A stretch of 64,000 bases of DNA from Viridibacterium sp047600765 (GCA_047600765.1 JASGKF010000001.1:1054001-1118000), one strand, 5' to 3'. Shown: positions 27,535 to 40,376, counted from the stretch's first letter. A program made the numbers and translations. Notes: generated by a model from the letters alone, not told the origin.

Positions 27535-30360
27535 ATGGCCAAAGGAAAGTTCCGCCTCTACTACGTCGACATGGATGTGCAGCATCCTTGCGCCAACGTC
27601 TTCTATCGCATCATGGCCGGTGAGAGCCTGCTGCTCGCAGGATCAACCGATGCCAATGGTGAAACCCCTCCAGTAGGCAATGGACACATCGGGGGCAAGA
27701 TCAAGCTTGAGGTACGCGACTGGCGGGAAGGTGGATACGCAGAGGTAGAGACCTTTGATACCAACGAAGACGCAGTCATTGACATTGGCGCCCCCAACGA
27801 ATCTGGCATCCGCCTCAAAACGCTCCGCGTCAAACCTTATTACCGCCTGCACTTCGCGGCGACGCCGGGATTCGCCCCCATCAAAGGGGCACGCTTCGCG
27901 GCCTACACCAAAGACTCACAATCGCGTGAAACTGTCGCCACCACCGTAGACGGCAAAGCTGTTCGTGGCAGCACCGATGAGCGTGGCTATACGGGAACGA
28001 TCTACTGCGCTCGGCCTGTCGAGTTTCGCTTCGAACACCCCGCGCTGAAAGTGACAGTCAGCAGCCGGCTGCTGACGCCACTTGTCAAAGGCCAGAGGGA
28101 AACCCATCACTTCCTTCCGTTCAAGACAATCCGCGCCCAAACCACGCCAAACCCGACACATCAGGTTGGATTGGCCGGCAAGAAGAGCCTCCCAGCACTT
28201 GTCTCTCTCGAAGACCAGGAGCTCTTGATGGTGTCGCAAGACGACTTCGACGAATTCGAAGAGTTCAGCGGCCATCTGGAACAAGTCCTGGCCAACCAGC
28301 ATCTCGCGAAAGCCGACCTGGCTCGTGCGCTGGAGTCACGCTCGCAAGAAGAAATTGCCAAAGCAGAGAAAGCCTTGGGGCTGGCTGAGGACAAAGTCAA
28401 AAGCGAATTGAACAAGAACTTCGAACAATCGGCTGATCTGAAAGAGATGGTTGTCTTTGAGAGCTACGACCAAGGCAAAGACAAGGGCAACAAGCTCGGC
28501 ATGCGCCGACGTTACATCCCGAAAAAGAAGCTTGAAGAACTCAAGGCACGCAAGTTCACTACCAAGCACAAACTCGAGATCCGCTTCCCTGTTGCGCCTG
28601 GCGCGTCCGGCAAATCCAGCGTATCTCCAAAACAGCTTGATACCGAGGCGCTGAAAAAATCTTTCGAAAAGATCAAGACCGAGATCAAATCCAGCAAGAA
28701 GTGGGAGGGAGATCCCCACGTACTCAACTTGTTTGACGTTGCGGGCAATCAGCTATCGGAGACCATCAAGCACAGTGATTCATACGAAGTCGAAAAGTCA
28801 GCACAGTGGCTACGCCTGGTCGGCTGCGCAGGCGCTAGCGCCGAGGCTAGCTGGAAAGACAAGCGCGTACAGTTGCAAGGCAACCTGCAAGGCAAACTGG
28901 TGCTGGCAGAAGGTCAATACACCATGCGCTATGCCGTGCCATCTCTCAAGGGCTGGATGATGAGCATTGGCGACGAAGATCTGGGTGCCATCCGCTTTGT
29001 GGCCGAATGCACGCTATATGGATTCGCGGGCGCCAAAGTCGTTGCCAGCGGCGCTGTGGGCGTTTCTCTGAAGGATGGCAAAGCCATCGTCCAAGGCATC
29101 AAACGCGACCCCAACACGGGCTATCGCGATCTGATCGACCCCAAAACCAAGCTACCAAAATTTGAACCTGCAGCCCTGAACTCATCTACCCCGGAAGACG
29201 TCACGGGAGTCAAAGCGGAAATTGGCGCTTTTGCAGGCGTTGAAGGCGGCATCACACCAGCCGGCAAGATGCAGTGGCTGCCACCACAAGAGAAAGAGTT
29301 TGTCAGTTTCGCGGAAGTCTCGGCCACGCTGGCCGCCAATGCTGGCGCCGGAGCGAACCTCAGTCTGAACATCTACTACGCAAACGGTCGCTTCCGCATC
29401 AAGGTTGCTGCGCGATTGTGCTGGGGGGTCGGTGCCAAGGGAGCCCTGGAGTTTGTGGTGAATGCCGAGAAGATGGCGGAATTCGTCAAGTGGTTCTACT
29501 ACCAGCTGCTACACCTTGGGTTCAAGGCGATGGTGTTTGTGACCAAGGCAGCATTTGAAGCACTCTCGAAGCTACTGTTTATGTTGATCGTTGATCCAAA
29601 CAGCGATGTTGGGAAGCTGCTCACCAACGCGACTAGGCAGATCGACGCCGCGTTCGATGATTTGATTGCATCTCTTGACCGGGCACGGGAGAGAGAGGCC
29701 ATGGTTAACGGAATCAACCGTTCGCCGCATTGGCTCATATATGCCACCCCCGAAACGCGCGGCATGCTGCTCTACCAAATAACTCGGCACGACGCAGCAA
29801 CGCATTCGCGAGACATACCTAGCGTTGAGACAGGCAAAGATTGGTACAACCCTGAGGTTCACTACCTAGATGCTCACAAGAAGGCTGTGCTGAAGATACT
29901 GGCCCCGATTCAAACGCGCGCGGAATGGGCAAACGTCATGCAGCACATGACAACCAACGGCGAAAGAGTGCTTGGCGACGCTACAAAACCACGCAGCGCT
30001 CAGGAGCCTCCGCGAACCAATGGCGAAGCAGAAGGAGACGTGCTGCGGTTCCTAAACTACGGAAAGTCGCTTACTGAGGACTTGAAGTCTATTTTCTCGG
30101 ATCTGAATCTCAGCGGCGCTCTGATGACCAGCAAGGACGAGCCGGACACAGGCAACAACTACATCAATGCCTACTTGAAGAAACGCAAAGAACTGGTTAA
30201 CGCGTTCCCTAAAGGCTACAAAGTCGCAATGTCTGAATTCGACTTCGACATGCTACGTGCAGTGAATGGCAAACAACACGTGATGTTCGCCATGTCTGAC
30301 CCTGCTCCTTTGCTGCCCGCGCCAACACGCGATTCGGACAGTCACACTATGTTCGCGTAG
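27535..30360 (+). CDS. Large VgrG-linked cargo protein, predicted T6SS effector
   Basis: 941 residues, start at ATG 27535 with AAGGAA upstream. The N-terminal 200 residues hold two beta-rich modules with TDANGETPP and TDERGYTG, alike to the tail of VgrG2. A Lys/Glu-rich helical section follows (residues 240-400). The centre (about 440-640) is Gly/Ala-rich with FVAECTLYGFAGAKVVASGA and ATLAANAGAGANLSLN, a pattern I associate with large T6SS effectors, and a hydrophobic stretch KAMVFVTKAAFEALSKLLFMLIV lies near 675-697. The last 200 residues are unlike anything I recognise. Location directly behind vgrG2 supports an effector, perhaps membrane-acting; the activity is unknown. The region is AT-richer than the core genes. 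Confidence 0.7.
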   Translation: MAKGKFRLYYVDMDVQHPCANVFYRIMAGESLLLAGSTDANGETPPVGNGHIGGKIKLEVRDWREGGYAEVETFDTNEDAVIDIGAPNESGIRLKTLRVKPYYRLHFAATPGFAPIKGARFAAYTKDSQSRETVATTVDGKAVRGSTDERGYTGTIYCARPVEFRFEHPALKVTVSSRLLTPLVKGQRETHHFLPFKTIRAQTTPNPTHQVGLAGKKSLPALVSLEDQELLMVSQDDFDEFEEFSGHLEQVLANQHLAKADLARALESRSQEEIAKAEKALGLAEDKVKSELNKNFEQSADLKEMVVFESYDQGKDKGNKLGMRRRYIPKKKLEELKARKFTTKHKLEIRFPVAPGASGKSSVSPKQLDTEALKKSFEKIKTEIKSSKKWEGDPHVLNLFDVAGNQLSETIKHSDSYEVEKSAQWLRLVGCAGASAEASWKDKRVQLQGNLQGKLVLAEGQYTMRYAVPSLKGWMMSIGDEDLGAIRFVAECTLYGFAGAKVVASGAVGVSLKDGKAIVQGIKRDPNTGYRDLIDPKTKLPKFEPAALNSSTPEDVTGVKAEIGAFAGVEGGITPAGKMQWLPPQEKEFVSFAEVSATLAANAGAGANLSLNIYYANGRFRIKVAARLCWGVGAKGALEFVVNAEKMAEFVKWFYYQLLHLGFKAMVFVTKAAFEALSKLLFMLIVDPNSDVGKLLTNATRQIDAAFDDLIASLDRAREREAMVNGINRSPHWLIYATPETRGMLLYQITRHDAATHSRDIPSVETGKDWYNPEVHYLDAHKKAVLKILAPIQTRAEWANVMQHMTTNGERVLGDATKPRSAQEPPRTNGEAEGDVLRFLNYGKSLTEDLKSIFSDLNLSGALMTSKDEPDTGNNYINAYLKKRKELVNAFPKGYKVAMSEFDFDMLRAVNGKQHVMFAMSDPAPLLPAPTRDSDSHTMFA

Positions 30361-30420
30361 AAAAACTCTGCAAAACGCTCACGCATCCATAATGCATAAA
30401 ACGTCTCCGGATCAGCATGC

Positions 30421-31392
30421 TCATTTGGAAACACAGCGTGCAGTGGAGTGTAGATTGAAACTAATCCCGGATTTCGAGTCTTCCGTTTTTGGCTCGCCAC
30501 TTCCCCGAGCAAAAGTCATAGAGACATGGATTAGAGTGTCTGCACCCACATTTCCGTAACTTCGCCACACACGTTTTGTACCTTTGGCAGGCCCGATCGG
30601 GTTTTTCATCGGTGCAGTTCTAGAATAATCCTCCGCATACCAATCCAAAACCCACTCCTCGCCATTCCCAACCATATCAAAGAGGCCGATAGGCGTTGGT
30701 GGGTATAACCCAACTTGCATCGGGGTAGAGGTGCGCTCAATCCGGTGCTTAAAGCGATAGTCCTGGATTTGCTCGTGAGTGGGCGCATTCCGACCAGGAT
30801 CAATTTGTCCGTTGTCCGTCGGATACACCACAAACTTACCCCGGTTACGAGCGGCATACTCCCACTGAGCCTCAGTCGGCAAGTCCATCTGCAACCCGAC
30901 TTGCTTGCCAATCCATTGACAGTAATCGCGTGCTTGCTGCCAGTCCACGCCCGCTGGTACATCAGGCAATCGAAGCGCCTGTTCGCGTGAATGTGTGGTG
31001 ATCTTTGGACGTCCCGTCGCTTCGCTGAACACGTCGTATTCCGCGTAGGTCACCTTGTACGCGCCAATTGAAAAGCGATCCAGCGTCACCTTATGCAAAT
31101 AGTCATCGTCAGTCGCTGAGGTGTAAGGCAGCTTTTCGGCACCGTACTTCACGCCAAAGTCTCCCATCTCGAAACTGCCACCCTCAACGAACACCAGATT
31201 TTTGCGGGTCTTCTCAACCAACGCGGCAATGCGCGCCTGTAGGTCCGATGAAGTAGTGGGCGCATTGGTGGATGCTGCAGGTTGCGAACACGCAACCGCG
31301 CTCACTACAAGTGCAAAAGCCCCTGCGCTCATTCGAAGCACACGAGCCACTCTCAATCTCAGAAAAGTCTTACGAAAACTGGGCACGTTCAT
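30421..31392 (-). CDS. FGE/SUMF1-domain lipoprotein, possible immunity protein
   Basis: 323 residues. The signal region ends near VAC (Cys35), so lipidation is likely but the box is weak. The mature part is a formylglycine-generating-enzyme-type domain: VFVEGGSFEMGDFG, a YKVTYAEYDVF segment, VDWQQARDYCQWIGKQ, LPTEAQWEYAARN, GLFDMVGNGEEWVLDWY and a final STARCV. I start at ATG 31392, which has GGTGG just upstream. It converges on the large cargo gene with a 60-bp gap. FGE-fold lipoproteins recur near T6SS genes (TagR in Pseudomonas is one), so this could protect against the cargo protein or act in T6SS signalling. Both roles are inferred. Confidence 0.8.
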   Translation of the reverse strand: MNVPSFRKTFLRLRVARVLRMSAGAFALVVSAVACSQPAASTNAPTTSSDLQARIAALVEKTRKNLVFVEGGSFEMGDFGVKYGAEKLPYTSATDDDYLHKVTLDRFSIGAYKVTYAEYDVFSEATGRPKITTHSREQALRLPDVPAGVDWQQARDYCQWIGKQVGLQMDLPTEAQWEYAARNRGKFVVYPTDNGQIDPGRNAPTHEQIQDYRFKHRIERTSTPMQVGLYPPTPIGLFDMVGNGEEWVLDWYAEDYSRTAPMKNPIGPAKGTKRVWRSYGNVGADTLIHVSMTFARGSGEPKTEDSKSGISFNLHSTARCVSK

Positions 31393-31493
31393 GAATCCAC
31401 CATGCATGATCAGGTGATCAGATTGTAATGCGAGATAGAGCCCGTCAAAGTGCCGACAGCGCCTTCGGCTACCTCAACCTACTCATCGAGCCC

Positions 31494-31661
31494 CCGGAGG
31501 TCCGCTGCTTGGACGAGCATAAGAAAGCTGTGCTGAAAATCCTGGCGGCTGAGTTTCTGAACAAACCAATCGACGAGTTGCTTAGTCGCGGGCAGCAAGT
31601 CTTTACTTGCCCGCAAAGCAATCCGCGCAGCGCGTCGCGCCCCGAGCGCACAATGACCTGA
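31494..31661 (+). pseudogene. Stranded fragment homologous to the large cargo protein
   Basis: The frame carries PEVRCLDEHKKAVLKILA at 31494-31547. The cargo protein has PEVHYLDAHKKAVLKILA at 29851-29904: 15 of 18 residues agree. After this segment the frame continues with unrelated residues (AEFLNKPIDELLSRGQQVF) to the stop at 31661. No start codon, ribosome-binding site or longer coding region is evident upstream. It looks like a leftover of a duplicated or replaced effector C-terminus. The bases from 31662 to the trmA end at 31798 show nothing recognisable. Confidence 0.6.
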
Positions 31662-31797
31662 TGAATCACGATCTGGGGCTGGTGCTCTCTGGCATCAATC
31701 AACCCATCCTTGACCTGCGCTCACAAGATCGTGCACACGAAGGCGTACTCGTCCCCTGTCATTCCCTCTCTGAGTGTTGGGCGCTTGTCCCAGCACG

Positions 31798-32886
31798 CTA
31801 CTGGCGTCGAGACATCATCAGCCCGCACTCCAGATGATGGGTATATGGGAACTGGTCAAATATCGCAGTTGCAGTGATCGCATGCGTGTCATGCAAAGCA
31901 GCGACGTTTTCCTGCAAGGTCTTGGGATTGCAAGAGATGTAAAGAATATTGGTAAAGCTACGTGCGAGTTCGACCGTAGCAGGGTCCAAGCCACAACGCG
32001 GGGGGTCCACAAAGATCGTGCTGAATCGATAGGCATCGAGATCGATGTCGCGCAAACGACGGTACTCCCGCCCCCCTGCCAGTGCGTCGCTGATTTCGTC
32101 GCTGGACATCCGCGCGATGACGACGTTACCAATCCCATTTGCATCAAGATTGTAAAGTGCTGCGCGAGTCGAAGACTTGCTGACCTCAGTTGCGAGGACC
32201 TTGTCAAAGAGTGGAGCCAGTGCAACGGTGAAATTGCCATTGCCGCAGTAGAGCTCCAGGAGATCGCCCTCAAGACGGCTCGCCTGCGTGACCGCCCAAC
32301 CGAGCATTGCGCGATTTGTACCGGCGTTAGGCTGACTGAAACTCCCCTCAATCTGCTGATAGCGTAAATGGCGCTCACCCAGATCGAACTCTTCCAGTAG
32401 CCAGTCGCGCTCCAACACCAGCTTCTGTTTGTGACTGCGCCCGATGATCTGGGCGTGGAATCGCACCCCCAAAACTTTCGCTTCTGCCTCCCAATCAGCC
32501 TCAAGCTTGCGGTGGTAGAGCAATGTGATCATCAACTCTCCGCTTAGCGTGGAGAGGAAGTTCACCTGAAACAAGCGCTGACGCAGAACATCACTGCCCT
32601 GCAGGTATCTACGCAGATCCGGCATAGCGTCACAAATGCGACGCGACGCGGCTGGAAAACTTTCCATCAAAACGGGGCGCTTCGGATCCGATGGGTCTGA
32701 CATCGCAAAATCCAGGCGTTCGCCTTGGTGCCAGACGCGGAATTCCGCCCGCATGCGATAGTGCTCCGGTGCTGACTCGAACACTTCGGGCTCTGACACT
32801 CCGAAGTCGGAGAAAGCATCACGGAATTCCGCCACTTTCGCCTTCAGTTGAGCTAGATAGTCCGAAGAGGCGCCCGGGAGTCTCAT
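31798..32886 (-). CDS. trmA: TrmA, tRNA (uracil-54-C5)-methyltransferase
   Basis: 362 residues, the length of TrmA. It makes ribothymidine at position 54 of tRNAs using S-adenosylmethionine. The SAM-binding segment LLELYCGNGNFTVAL, the DPPRCGLD motif and ISCNPKTL with the catalytic Cys are present, as is the C-terminal QFPYTHHLE. The start is ATG 32886; the frame is open further upstream but would run into the rRNA terminator and 5S gene. The gene begins 15 bp past the rRNA operon terminator on the same strand, so rRNA read-through could drive it. Confidence 0.95.
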   Translation of the reverse strand: MRLPGASSDYLAQLKAKVAEFRDAFSDFGVSEPEVFESAPEHYRMRAEFRVWHQGERLDFAMSDPSDPKRPVLMESFPAASRRICDAMPDLRRYLQGSDVLRQRLFQVNFLSTLSGELMITLLYHRKLEADWEAEAKVLGVRFHAQIIGRSHKQKLVLERDWLLEEFDLGERHLRYQQIEGSFSQPNAGTNRAMLGWAVTQASRLEGDLLELYCGNGNFTVALAPLFDKVLATEVSKSSTRAALYNLDANGIGNVVIARMSSDEISDALAGGREYRRLRDIDLDAYRFSTIFVDPPRCGLDPATVELARSFTNILYISCNPKTLQENVAALHDTHAITATAIFDQFPYTHHLECGLMMSRRQ

Positions 32887-32900
32887 GGATCTTTTTCCAA

Positions 32901-32940
32901 ATAACAACGCCCCTGCAGCATTGAGCTGAGGGGCGTTGTG
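32901..32940 (-). terminator. rRNA operon terminator
   Basis: On the minus strand ACAACGCCCCT and AGGGGCGTTGT form an 11-bp stem around a loop of about 14 bases, followed by TATTTGG and a few more T residues. It lies 10 bp beyond the 5S end, the expected position. Confidence 0.85.
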
Positions 32941-32950
32941 TTGTGGGGAG

Positions 32951-33063
32951 TCTGACGATGACCTACTTTCACGCGGGCAATCCGCACTATCATCGGCGCG
33001 ACTTCGTTTCACGGTCCTGTTCGGGATGGGAAGGGGTGGTACCGAAGCGCTATGGTCGTCAGA
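32951..33063 (-). rRNA. rrf: 5S rRNA
   Basis: About 113 bases. The minus strand contains the conserved core CCCATCCCGAACAGG and the closing helix TCTGACGA near both ends. The gap to 23S (33064-33188) holds no other RNA gene that I can see. Confidence 0.93.
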
Positions 33064-33174
33064 CTGTAACTTGTCTATCTGCTGATTGTGTCAGCAGACC
33101 AAAGCTGGAAGGCAAACTTCACGTGTTGTGATTGCTGCGTTGTGCTGCGATTTTCATCGCATCGCACTGTAATT

Positions 33175-33188
33175 CTCAATGTTATAGG

Positions 33189-33195
<7 letters not shown>
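33175..33195 (-). other. 23S processing stem, 3' arm
   Basis: This arm is complementary to 36060-36080 over about 20 bp with one mismatch. In the precursor the two arms would pair at the base of 23S rRNA, the usual RNase III substrate. Confidence 0.75.
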
Positions 33196-36059
<2,864 letters not shown>

Positions 36060-36067
<8 letters not shown>

Positions 36068-36080
36068 CTATAACGTTGAG
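36060..36080 (-). other. 23S processing stem, 5' arm
   Basis: Partner of the arm at 33175-33195; includes a perfect 14-bp core (GTTATAGGATCAAG against CTTGATCCTATAAC). Confidence 0.75.
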
Positions 36081-36245
36081 TCCTGGTCTTATCCAGGCAC
36101 GTTACAGGCGAACTCAGCACAACGCTGTTTGTGAGTGTCTCTGCCGCTGGTTCGCAAACAGATTCACTCGATGCAATCACAACCCGTACAACACATCATC
36201 TTTCGACAATGCGCTGCACATTGTGTGTTTAATTTGCCTTCCACT

Positions 36246-36258
36246 TTGTTAAAGAGCA
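36246..36258 (-). promoter_or_regulatory. boxA antitermination site before 23S
   Basis: Minus strand TGCTCTTTAACAA matches the boxA consensus bound by NusB-S10. It lies in the spacer between tRNA-Ala and 23S, as in other proteobacterial rRNA operons. Confidence 0.85.
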
Positions 36259-36279
36259 ACAACCGATGACTCCGAAGAG

Positions 36280-36315
36280 TCATGCGTCATGACTGCATGC
36301 AGTCATGACGCATGA
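36280..36315. repeat. 36-bp perfect palindrome in the rRNA spacer
   Basis: The 36 bases are identical to their reverse complement, centred on TGCATGCA, with repeated TCATG/CATGA units inside. In RNA it would be a hairpin with almost no loop. It lies between tRNA-Ala and boxA. The remaining spacer bases up to 23S show only the boxA. Confidence 0.85.
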
Positions 36316-36344
36316 TTCCGCTTACCGGACAGAACTGAAGAGGG

Positions 36345-36420
36345 TGGTGGAGGATGACGGGATCGAACCGACGACCCCCTGCTTGCAAAGCAGGTGCTCT
36401 CCCAGCTGAGCTAATCCCCC
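36345..36420 (-). tRNA. tRNA-Ala (TGC)
   Basis: 76 bases with encoded CCA. The minus strand begins GGGGGATTAGCTCAGCTGGG, the anticodon loop reads CTTTGCAAG, and the T-arm GGTTCGATCC is present. It is the second spacer tRNA of the operon. Confidence 0.96.
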
Positions 36421-36429
36421 GATGGTACG

Positions 36430-36506
36430 TGGTGGGTCAGGTAGGAATCGAACCTACGACCCCCGCCTTATCAAGACGGTGCTCTAACCGACTGAGCTAC
36501 TGACCC
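36430..36506 (-). tRNA. tRNA-Ile (GAT)
   Basis: 77 bases with encoded CCA. The minus strand begins GGGTCAGTAGCTCAGTCGGT, the anticodon loop reads CTTGATAAG, and the T-arm GGTTCGATTCC is present. It is the first spacer tRNA after 16S, the standard proteobacterial order. Confidence 0.96.
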
Positions 36507-36629
36507 TTATCTTCACTTCGTAAGGGTTCAGCCTCAGCGCCAGCTCTAGACTTCTCACTAGCGCCTGGTCTTCAGCCCTTGTTGCTTGAACAACCGATAG
36601 GTTGTAGGTACTTGATCTACAGCTTGCTC

Positions 36630-38159
<1,530 letters not shown>

Positions 38160-38303
38160 GTTAAATCTTGCTCTGGCCAAACTCAAAATCACTGACTTCT
38201 TAATGATTCAAAGTGTTGGCACTTAATTTTCTTGCATTTTGTGCTTCGACCCGAAGATCGAAACGTGCTGAAAACCAAGCACCTACACCTATCGGTTGTC
38301 ATC

Positions 38304-38316
38304 TTTTTAAAGAGCG
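38304..38316 (-). promoter_or_regulatory. boxA antitermination site in the 16S leader
   Basis: Minus strand CGCTCTTTAAAAA is a boxA-like sequence between promoter and 16S. Confidence 0.75.
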
Positions 38317-38380
38317 TTACTGCTGTTTTTCGTCTGTCGCTGCAGCTTGTTTGCTGCGTCGCGATCAACGAGAGGGGCGC

Positions 38381-38432
38381 ATTTTACAGAGCTTTTTAAG
38401 TTCGTCAAGCAAATTCGAAAAATTTATTTTTC
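38381..38432 (-). promoter_or_regulatory. rRNA P1-type promoter with UP element
   Basis: On the minus strand TTGACG (38403-38408) is 16 bases from TAAAAT (38381-38386). An A/T-rich UP-like tract lies just upstream (about 38412-38432) and a GC-rich discriminator GCGCCCC follows the -10, as in promoters under stringent and growth-rate control. The rest of the 480-bp gap between 16S and erpA (38433-38594) shows nothing else recognisable. Confidence 0.85.
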
Positions 38433-38594
38433 CAACTTGCTGCGCCGACTTGCGACGCACAACTGACCGAACCGCCCTGCTTCACCACTCCCCTGCCGCC
38501 GAAGCAGCAGAGAGGCGAGATTATGGACAACGATTCAGGAGAGGTCAAGGACTATTGCGAAATTATTTCGCGGGCAGCAAAGTAGTCGTCAGGC

Positions 38595-38623
38595 AAAGAA
38601 AAAGGCGCGACATGCGCGCCTTT
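38595..38623 (-). terminator. erpA rho-independent terminator
   Basis: Minus strand AAAGGCGCG, loop CATGT, CGCGCCTTT, then TTCTTT. It starts about 20 bp after the erpA stop codon. Confidence 0.85.
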
Positions 38624-38643
38624 GTTTCCGGGCTGACGATTTG

Positions 38644-38994
38644 TCAGACGGAGAAGGAGGAGCCGCAGCCGCAGGTTGTCGTCGCATTGGGATTGCGGAT
38701 AACGAATTGCGAGCCTTCCAGACCGTCGGTGTAATCGATCTCGGCGCCCACGAGGTACTGATAGCTCATGGCGTCAATCAACAGGGTTACGCCGTTCTTG
38801 CTGAGCACGGTGTCGTCTTCGTTGGTTTCTTCATCGAAGGTGAAACCATACTGGAAGCCAGAGCAGCCACCGCCCGACACAAAGACACGCAGCTTGAGAT
38901 CGCTGTTGCCTTCCTCTTCGATCAGCTCTTTTACTTTGCTGGCCGCGCTGTCAGTAAAGACCAGCAGCTCAGGCATTTCGGTCACGGCGTTCAT
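38644..38994 (-). CDS. erpA: ErpA, iron-sulfur cluster insertion protein
   Basis: 116 residues. A-type carrier that delivers Fe-S clusters to apoproteins. The three cluster-binding Cys are C44 (in GGGCSGFQYGF), C108 and C110 (in CGCGSSFSV). The N-terminus lacks the features of IscA encoded in isc operons, and the gene stands alone with its own terminator, as is usual for erpA. It lies just upstream of the rRNA promoter on the same strand, but the terminator should isolate it. Confidence 0.95.
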   Translation of the reverse strand: MNAVTEMPELLVFTDSAASKVKELIEEEGNSDLKLRVFVSGGGCSGFQYGFTFDEETNEDDTVLSKNGVTLLIDAMSYQYLVGAEIDYTDGLEGSQFVIRNPNATTTCGCGSSFSV

Positions 38995-39090
38995 GGGGCA
39001 ATCCTTCAGTCAAAAGTATGAATTCATTATCGAACCGCCGAAAGCAGGCGTCAACGCTGTAGCAGATGGGGGCTGAGGCGAAAATCTCAA

Positions 39091-39120
39091 GAAAAAACGC
39101 CCCGGATTCCGGGGCGTTTC
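39091..39120 (-). terminator. Terminator of the rpsP-rimM-trmD-rplS operon
   Basis: Minus strand AACGCCCCGG, loop AAT, CCGGGGCGTT, followed by TTTTTC; 25 bp after the rplS stop. Confidence 0.92.
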
Positions 39121-39144
39121 GAGTTTGCTGCCTCAACAAGCTGC

Positions 39145-39513
39145 TCAGTCCTTGCGGGCAACCAGCTTTTCCTTGATGCGAGCGGACTTGCCGGAACGAT
39201 CGCGCAGGTAGTACAGCTTGGCACGACGCACGTCGCCGCGACGCTTGATTTCGATACCTGCGACCAGTGGCGAATAGGTCTGGAACGTACGCTCCACGCC
39301 TTCGCCCGACGAGATCTTGCGGACGATGAAGCTGGAGTTGAGGCCGCGGTTACGCTTGGCGATCACAACGCCTTCGTAAGCCTGCAGACGCTCGCGATTA
39401 CCTTCCTTCACCTTCACTTGCACGACGACGGTGTCGCCAGGCGCGAATTCGGGGATGGTCTTGCCCAGGCGGGCGATTTCTTCTTGCTCAAGTTGTTGAA
39501 TCAGGTTCGACAT
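39145..39513 (-). CDS. rplS: Ribosomal protein L19
   Basis: 122 residues. bL19 sits at the 30S-50S interface. FAPGDTVVVQVKVKEGNRERLQAYEG style segments, the RNRGLNSSFIVRKIS block and VRRAKLYYLRDRSGKSARIKE are diagnostic. It is the last gene of the rpsP-rimM-trmD-rplS operon; 100 bp separate it from trmD, and a terminator follows. Confidence 0.98.
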   Translation of the reverse strand: MSNLIQQLEQEEIARLGKTIPEFAPGDTVVVQVKVKEGNRERLQAYEGVVIAKRNRGLNSSFIVRKISSGEGVERTFQTYSPLVAGIEIKRRGDVRRAKLYYLRDRSGKSARIKEKLVARKD

Positions 39514-39613
39514 TGCGTGACTCCATTCAAAAGTAGTTGTGGCCGCGTTTGGTTACCGGCCTCACATGCAGAGCAGGTCGCCACCTGGTGCATGTCTTTC
39601 TTTTTCAGCAGCT

Positions 39614-40363
39614 CTACTGCTGACCCTGCTCCCGCCTGAACTCTTCAAGCAGCAACATTTCTTCGCGAGACAACGTACGTTTTGCCAGCAAATCCGGGCG
39701 CTTCATCCAAGTCCGGCCCAGTGACTGCTTGAGTCTCCAGCGCCGGATCTCGGCATGATTGCCCGACATCAGCACGGCAGGGACGCGCTCCCCCGCATAG
39801 TCTTCAGGACGCGTGTAGTGGGGGCAGTCCAGCAGACCTTCCACAAACGAGTCTTCTTGCGCTGAATCCGCATCATTCAGCGCTCCAGGCAGGAGGCGAA
39901 CGATTGCATCCATCAGCATCATGGCAGGTAGCTCACCGCCTGACACGACAAAATCTCCGATCGAAATCTCTTCGTCAACACAGCGCTCGATCAATCGCTG
40001 GTCAACACCCTCATATCGCCCGCACAACAGAGTCAGGGACTCCTCCGCTGCCAGCCGCTGCACCATCTGATGAGTCAGCGGCGCACCTTGCGGAGACAAA
40101 TACAGCACCCGCCCCGCTTTGGGTTGTTCTGCCTTGACGGCAGCAACCACCTTTTCAAGCGGCTCGGGAATCATCAACATTCCGGGGCCGCCACCGTAAG
40201 GCCGATCATCTACGGTGCGATGCAGGTCACTAGTGAAATCCCGCGGATTCCAGCAATGCAGCGACCACAGCCCTTTTTCGTATGCCCGTCGCGAAATGCC
40301 GTACTCGCGCAAAGCAGCAAACATTTCGGGAAACAGGGTGATGACATCAAAGCGCCGTGTCAT
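39614..40363 (-). CDS. trmD: TrmD, tRNA (guanine-37-N1)-methyltransferase
   Basis: 249 residues. SPOUT-fold homodimer that methylates G37 to prevent frameshifting. The N-terminus FDVITLFPEMF, the RPYGGGPGMLM loop, LYLSPQGAPLTHQ, and the knot segments LLCGRYEGVDQRLIE and EISIGDFVVSGGELPAM are all present. The start is ATG 40363; the longer open frame would run into rimM. It lies 13 bp after rimM. Confidence 0.97.
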   Translation of the reverse strand: MTRRFDVITLFPEMFAALREYGISRRAYEKGLWSLHCWNPRDFTSDLHRTVDDRPYGGGPGMLMIPEPLEKVVAAVKAEQPKAGRVLYLSPQGAPLTHQMVQRLAAEESLTLLCGRYEGVDQRLIERCVDEEISIGDFVVSGGELPAMMLMDAIVRLLPGALNDADSAQEDSFVEGLLDCPHYTRPEDYAGERVPAVLMSGNHAEIRRWRLKQSLGRTWMKRPDLLAKRTLSREEMLLLEEFRREQGQQ

Positions 40364-40376
40364 GCGCGCCCCTTGC

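Noticed and set aside
32887..33012. Upstream extension of trmA
   Set aside because: It would translate the rRNA terminator and part of 5S; the ATG at 32886 gives the standard TrmA start.
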